Shown in pieces: positions 5,294 to 5,557 of a DNA stretch of 5,557 nt. This DNA comes from Deltaproteobacteria bacterium (GTDB taxonomy: Bacteria; Desulfobacterota_B; Binatia; UBA9968): NCBI GenBank assembly GCA_027297485.1, contig JAPUHZ010000496.1, positions 1-5,557 on the forward strand, given 5' to 3'. The position numbers were made by a program, and so were the translations under genes. The notes under the pieces are model-generated. The model did no database searches. It saw only the letters and a program-made list of their open reading frames with translations, and was not told where the DNA came from. Each line of letters starts with the position of its first letter. The stretch's first letter is position 1.

Positions 5294-5557
5294 ATGCGCC
5301 GTGTAAATGCGGAATCACGCCAGGTGAGGTTCCTTGCGAGTCTATTTTCGATCGCTCTCTTCTTGGTAACGGGTTGTTCAACGCCGGAGACGGTCGAGGC
5401 GCCGCAGGCGACAGCCGTGACGGTGTTCGAGGGGGCGCGGCTCATTGTCGGGGACGGCAGCGAGCCCATCGAGGATGCCGCATTCATCGTTGAGAACGAT
5501 CGGTTCACCGCGGTCGGCCGAAGAGGGCAGCTCGACGTTCCGGCGGGCGCGACGCGT
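5294..5557 (+). CDS. Amidohydrolase-family lipoprotein, N-terminal part, cut by window edge
   Basis: The frame is open from the ATG at 5294 to the right edge (88 residues). A lipoprotein signal peptide comes first: RRVNAESRQVR, then FLASLFSIALFLVTGC, with the lipobox VTGC placing the lipidated Cys at residue 28. After a Pro/Ala-rich linker, VTVFEGARLIVGDGSEPIED, then AAFIVENDRFTAVGRRG and DVPAGA, match the opening beta-sandwich of metal-dependent amidohydrolases of the imidazolonepropionase-like group. The metal-binding HxH motif would come shortly after the edge and is not visible, so the substrate cannot be inferred. An AGGAGG site (5283-5288) fixes the start. The region from about 5380 is richer in G+C at third positions than the other genes here, which may reflect a different origin. 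Confidence 0.85.
   Translation, partial: MRRVNAESRQVRFLASLFSIALFLVTGCSTPETVEAPQATAVTVFEGARLIVGDGSEPIEDAAFIVENDRFTAVGRRGQLDVPAGATR

Larger units (their letters stand above)
5061..5306 (+). pseudogene. Tat-signal gene remnant fused to repeat sequence
   Basis: The ATG at 5061 has an excellent AAGGAGGGG site (5049-5057). The first 23 residues are a typical Tat signal peptide, MNSKQSDGRRFLKGGTALAG then LAG, with the twin-arginine motif GRRFLKG. It resembles the start of SoxC-like and other cofactor-carrying exported oxidoreductases, including the neighbour at 3396-4652. From about 5127 the reading frame no longer looks like such a protein: it runs through unrelated sequence, through repeat copy 2, and stops at 5304-5306, inside the first codons of the amidohydrolase gene (81 residues in all). 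The mature enzyme is missing, so this is best read as a 5' gene remnant. A small exported peptide or a coupling leader for the amidohydrolase is less likely. Confidence 0.6.

Overview
The window is a mid-GC bacterial stretch with two complete genes, two genes cut by the window edges, and an unusual density of broken gene ends and short repeats between them. The gene styles suggest a soil-type or environmental bacterium, possibly Acidobacteriota or a relative. The reasons are an exported creatininase-family protein of the TEQNGPHMVLG type, a lactate permease beginning [10 protein letters not shown], a Tat-exported SoxC-like enzyme, a lipoprotein amidohydrolase, and strong AGGAGG or GAGGGGG ribosome-binding sites. 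This assignment is an inference from remembered family resemblance.

Layout, left to right. On the minus strand, an exported ankyrin-repeat protein runs off the left edge (1-175). Upstream of it on the same strand is the first ~64 codons of a secreted creatininase-family gene with a perfect ribosome-binding site (289-525), which loses homology just before its next metal ligand. A stretch of about 470 bases without a recognisable gene follows. A 62-bp repeat (993-1054) then leads into a complete LctP-type lactate permease on the plus strand (to 2907). The interval 2908-3395 holds what looks like the C-terminal tail of a PilZ-like protein and an unrecognised minus-strand ORF that overlaps the next gene by four bases. 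A complete Tat-exported molybdopterin sulfite oxidase/SoxC-like gene lies on the minus strand (3396-4652), convergent with the permease, with a candidate promoter at 4725-4753. Upstream of it are an inverted-repeat element with a nested hairpin (4827-4942), a Tat signal-peptide remnant with an excellent ribosome-binding site (5061 to about 5130), and the second copy of the 62-bp repeat (5180-5241). An amidohydrolase lipoprotein (5294 onward) runs off the right edge.

The main new signal is the pair of 62-bp repeats. They match at 56 of 62 positions without a gap, and both sit about 50 bp upstream of a plus-strand gene. Each carries a sigma70-like box pair with a 17-bp spacer (TTGACC/TAGACT and TTGCCC/TAGAGT). 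This fits a dispersed promoter-carrying repeat, but that function is inferred. Taken together, the window looks like a region being remodelled by deletion and small-repeat insertion around a few surviving transport and oxidoreductase genes. No shared pathway links the genes with any confidence.
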